Shown: positions 6,090 through 7,238 of the stretch, piece after piece
Numbering within the stretch: the stretch's first letter is position 1
Layout: the number at the start of each line of letters is the position of its first letter
NCBI GenBank assembly: GCA_002347905.1
Contig: DDYJ01000179.1
Location: forward strand, 5,026 to 12,263
Direction: 5' to 3'
DNA length: 7,238 bases
Source: Comamonadaceae bacterium UBA2237
Lineage (GTDB): Bacteria > Pseudomonadota > Gammaproteobacteria > Burkholderiales > Burkholderiaceae_C
Program-made: the position numbers and the translations under genes
The notes under the pieces: generated by a model
The model's database searches: none
The model's input: only the letters and a program-made list of their open reading frames with translations
What the model was told of the DNA's origin: nothing

Positions 6090-7238
6090 TTATCCCGCGC
6101 CCAAGCCCCCACTTCGTAAAACGCGTCTACTGCAAGCTTGCAGCAGTACTTCTTTTCTGGGTGCCCAAATCGTTAGATCTTCTCTGGCGCGGGTAAGACC
6201 GGTATAAATTAATTCACGGGTGAGAACAGGCGAGTCCTGTGCTGGGACAACAAGCAAAACTTGTTTGAACTCAGACCCTTGAGATTTGTGGACTGTCATG
6301 GCGAATACGGTTTCAACGCTGTCTAATCGCGAGGGCACTATCCACCTTACGCTGCCACTCAAGCCAGGGAATGCAACGCGCAAGACGCCGTTGGGTCCGG
6401 GCAAACAGATGCCTACGTCTCCATTCATCAACTCAAGTGCATAGTCATTGCGCGTGACCATGATGGGGCGACCCACATACCAAGTAGCAGGGTTAAAACC
6501 TAGCGATTTTTCAATTTGCGTGTTGAGCTGAGTAACGCCAAAGGGGCCTTCTCGCACGGCACACAACACAGAAAATTCGCTGAAAGCTTTCAGTAAATCG
6601 TTAGCTTGACTGTCTGTACAAGCAGCAGTTTGTCCAGATATTTCTGGACGATGTTCGTTTAAAAGAGATAACCAATGCCGCCAGCCGTGTCGAAGCGCAG
6701 GGGTTAACTTTGTGTCGTGCGCGTTAGGCAGTTGTAATCGTGAGACCCGATGCAATGGACTGGTTGATTCTGGGCCTTGCTTGCCCTTGTGTTCTTCAAA
6801 GGTGCCGGTCTGCAAGATGCTCAACCAATCAGGCGCAGCATTCCATAAAGATTGAATAGCCCCCGCATTGTTTTGATTTTCTGCATTGACCGCTTGGGCC
6901 CATTGGCCAATTCCGCTGGTGGCGTCAAACCGGTGGCTATGTGTCAGTGTGACTGTTTGGGCGCGTAATAGTTCGCCTGTGCATAACTGCGACATCACTG
7001 CACCTGCCTCCACAGAAGCCAATTGGTCTTTATCGCCTAGCAAAATCAGTCTGGCTGAGGGTGGGACTGACGCAAGTAGGCGAGCCATCATTTCAAGATC
7101 GACCATGGAGGCTTCATCTACCACTACTACATCGGTGGCTAGTTGATGCACGCGTGTGTCACGGCTATTGCTGCGTAATAAACGGTGCAAGGTTTGTGTT
7201 TGTGTGGGGATGCTTGACTGCACATCTCCAGGCATTTG
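6090..7238 (-). CDS. recD: Exodeoxyribonuclease V alpha subunit RecD, C-terminal part; 5' end outside window
   Basis: RecD is the superfamily 1B 5'-to-3' helicase motor of RecBCD, which unwinds and degrades double-stranded DNA ends and starts recombinational repair. About 382 C-terminal residues are visible; the frame stays open past the window edge, so the Met at 7235 is not a start. Counting from that Met: TLHRLL at 15-20; Walker B VVVVDEASM at 36-44; GDKDQLASVEAGAV (motif III) at 67-80; SHRF at 100-103, with the motif IV Arg; REGPFGVTQLN at 228-238; MTVHKSQGSEF (motif V) at 313-323; and TGLTRARE with the arginine finger (motif VI) at 345-352. The Walker A loop lies outside the window. The segment between GDKDQLASVEAGAV and SHRF is much shorter than in E. 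coli RecD. The protein ends GGLGAG before TAA. With recD 7 bp ahead of zorA, the two are probably on one transcript. Confidence 0.96.
   Translation of the reverse strand, partial: QMPGDVQSSIPTQTQTLHRLLRSNSRDTRVHQLATDVVVVDEASMVDLEMMARLLASVPPSARLILLGDKDQLASVEAGAVMSQLCTGELLRAQTVTLTHSHRFDATSGIGQWAQAVNAENQNNAGAIQSLWNAAPDWLSILQTGTFEEHKGKQGPESTSPLHRVSRLQLPNAHDTKLTPALRHGWRHWLSLLNEHRPEISGQTAACTDSQANDLLKAFSEFSVLCAVREGPFGVTQLNTQIEKSLGFNPATWYVGRPIMVTRNDYALELMNGDVGICLPGPNGVLRVAFPGLSGSVRWIVPSRLDSVETVFAMTVHKSQGSEFKQVLLVVPAQDSPVLTRELIYTGLTRAREDLTIWAPRKEVLLQACSRRVLRSGGLGAG

Noticed and set aside
6083..6112. GTG at 6112 as the zorA start
   Set aside because: No Shine-Dalgarno precedes it, and the extra ten residues are coded within the end of recD; the ATG at 6082 just after the recD stop fits coupled translation better. 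It cannot be excluded.
2449..6112. The cluster as a recent genomic-island insertion
   Set aside because: There are no integrase, transposase, tRNA or direct repeats at its edges, and base composition differs little by eye from acs and recD; a genome-wide composition test would be needed.
6130..6143. Perfect 14-bp palindrome CTGCAAGCTTGCAG near the recD 3' end
   Set aside because: It lies within recD codons, and a 14-bp palindrome is expected roughly once in two windows of this size by chance; there is no T tract after it.

Overview
The window looks like chromosomal DNA from a betaproteobacterium, probably order Burkholderiales and close to Comamonadaceae. I base this on the style of the acetyl-CoA synthetase and RecD proteins and on a base composition near 50% GC by eye. 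That placement is inference from memory, not a search. Every supported gene lies on the minus strand, so the biological reading order runs from high to low coordinates.

Layout in transcription order. (1) 7238-6090: the C-terminal part of RecD, the 5'-to-3' helicase subunit of RecBCD; its N-terminus and Walker A lie outside the window. (2) 6082-2449: three tightly packed genes for a MotA/TolQ-type channel protein with a long helical tail (ZorA-like), a MotB-type protein with one membrane helix and an OmpA-like peptidoglycan-binding domain (ZorB-like), and a soluble protein with the hallmarks of the EH-signature family (ZorC-like). Together they match the A-B-C core of the Zorya type I anti-phage system. 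(3) 2393-1821: a small membrane protein of the DUF4337 type. (4) 1773-1748: a strong intrinsic terminator on the minus strand. (5) 1709-1: the first 569 residues of acetyl-CoA synthetase, with its last part (about 80-90 residues) outside the window.

The striking point is what is missing. Classical type I Zorya is A-B-C-D, with ZorD a large Snf2-type helicase/nuclease. Here zorC is followed by the DUF4337 gene, a terminator and housekeeping acs, and zorA is preceded almost without a gap by recD. No ZorD, ZorE (HNH), ZorF or ZorG is in the window. The locus may be an ABC-only Zorya variant that uses another effector (DUF4337, RecBCD, or a ZorD encoded elsewhere), or a decayed or repurposed system. 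A working model is that ZorA-ZorB form an ion-driven rotary sensor in the inner membrane anchored to peptidoglycan, the ZorA tail and ZorC carry the signal to DNA in the cytoplasm, and RecBCD or an unknown partner does the cutting. Only the gene identities and arrangement are seen; the mechanism is inference.

No stretch over 300 bases lacks a gene. The gaps are 1710-1820 (terminator and acs leader), 2394-2448 (ribosome binding site and dyads), 3871-3879, 4630-4687 (nothing recognisable) and 6083-6089. I saw no RNA genes, CRISPR arrays, insertion sequences or attachment sites.
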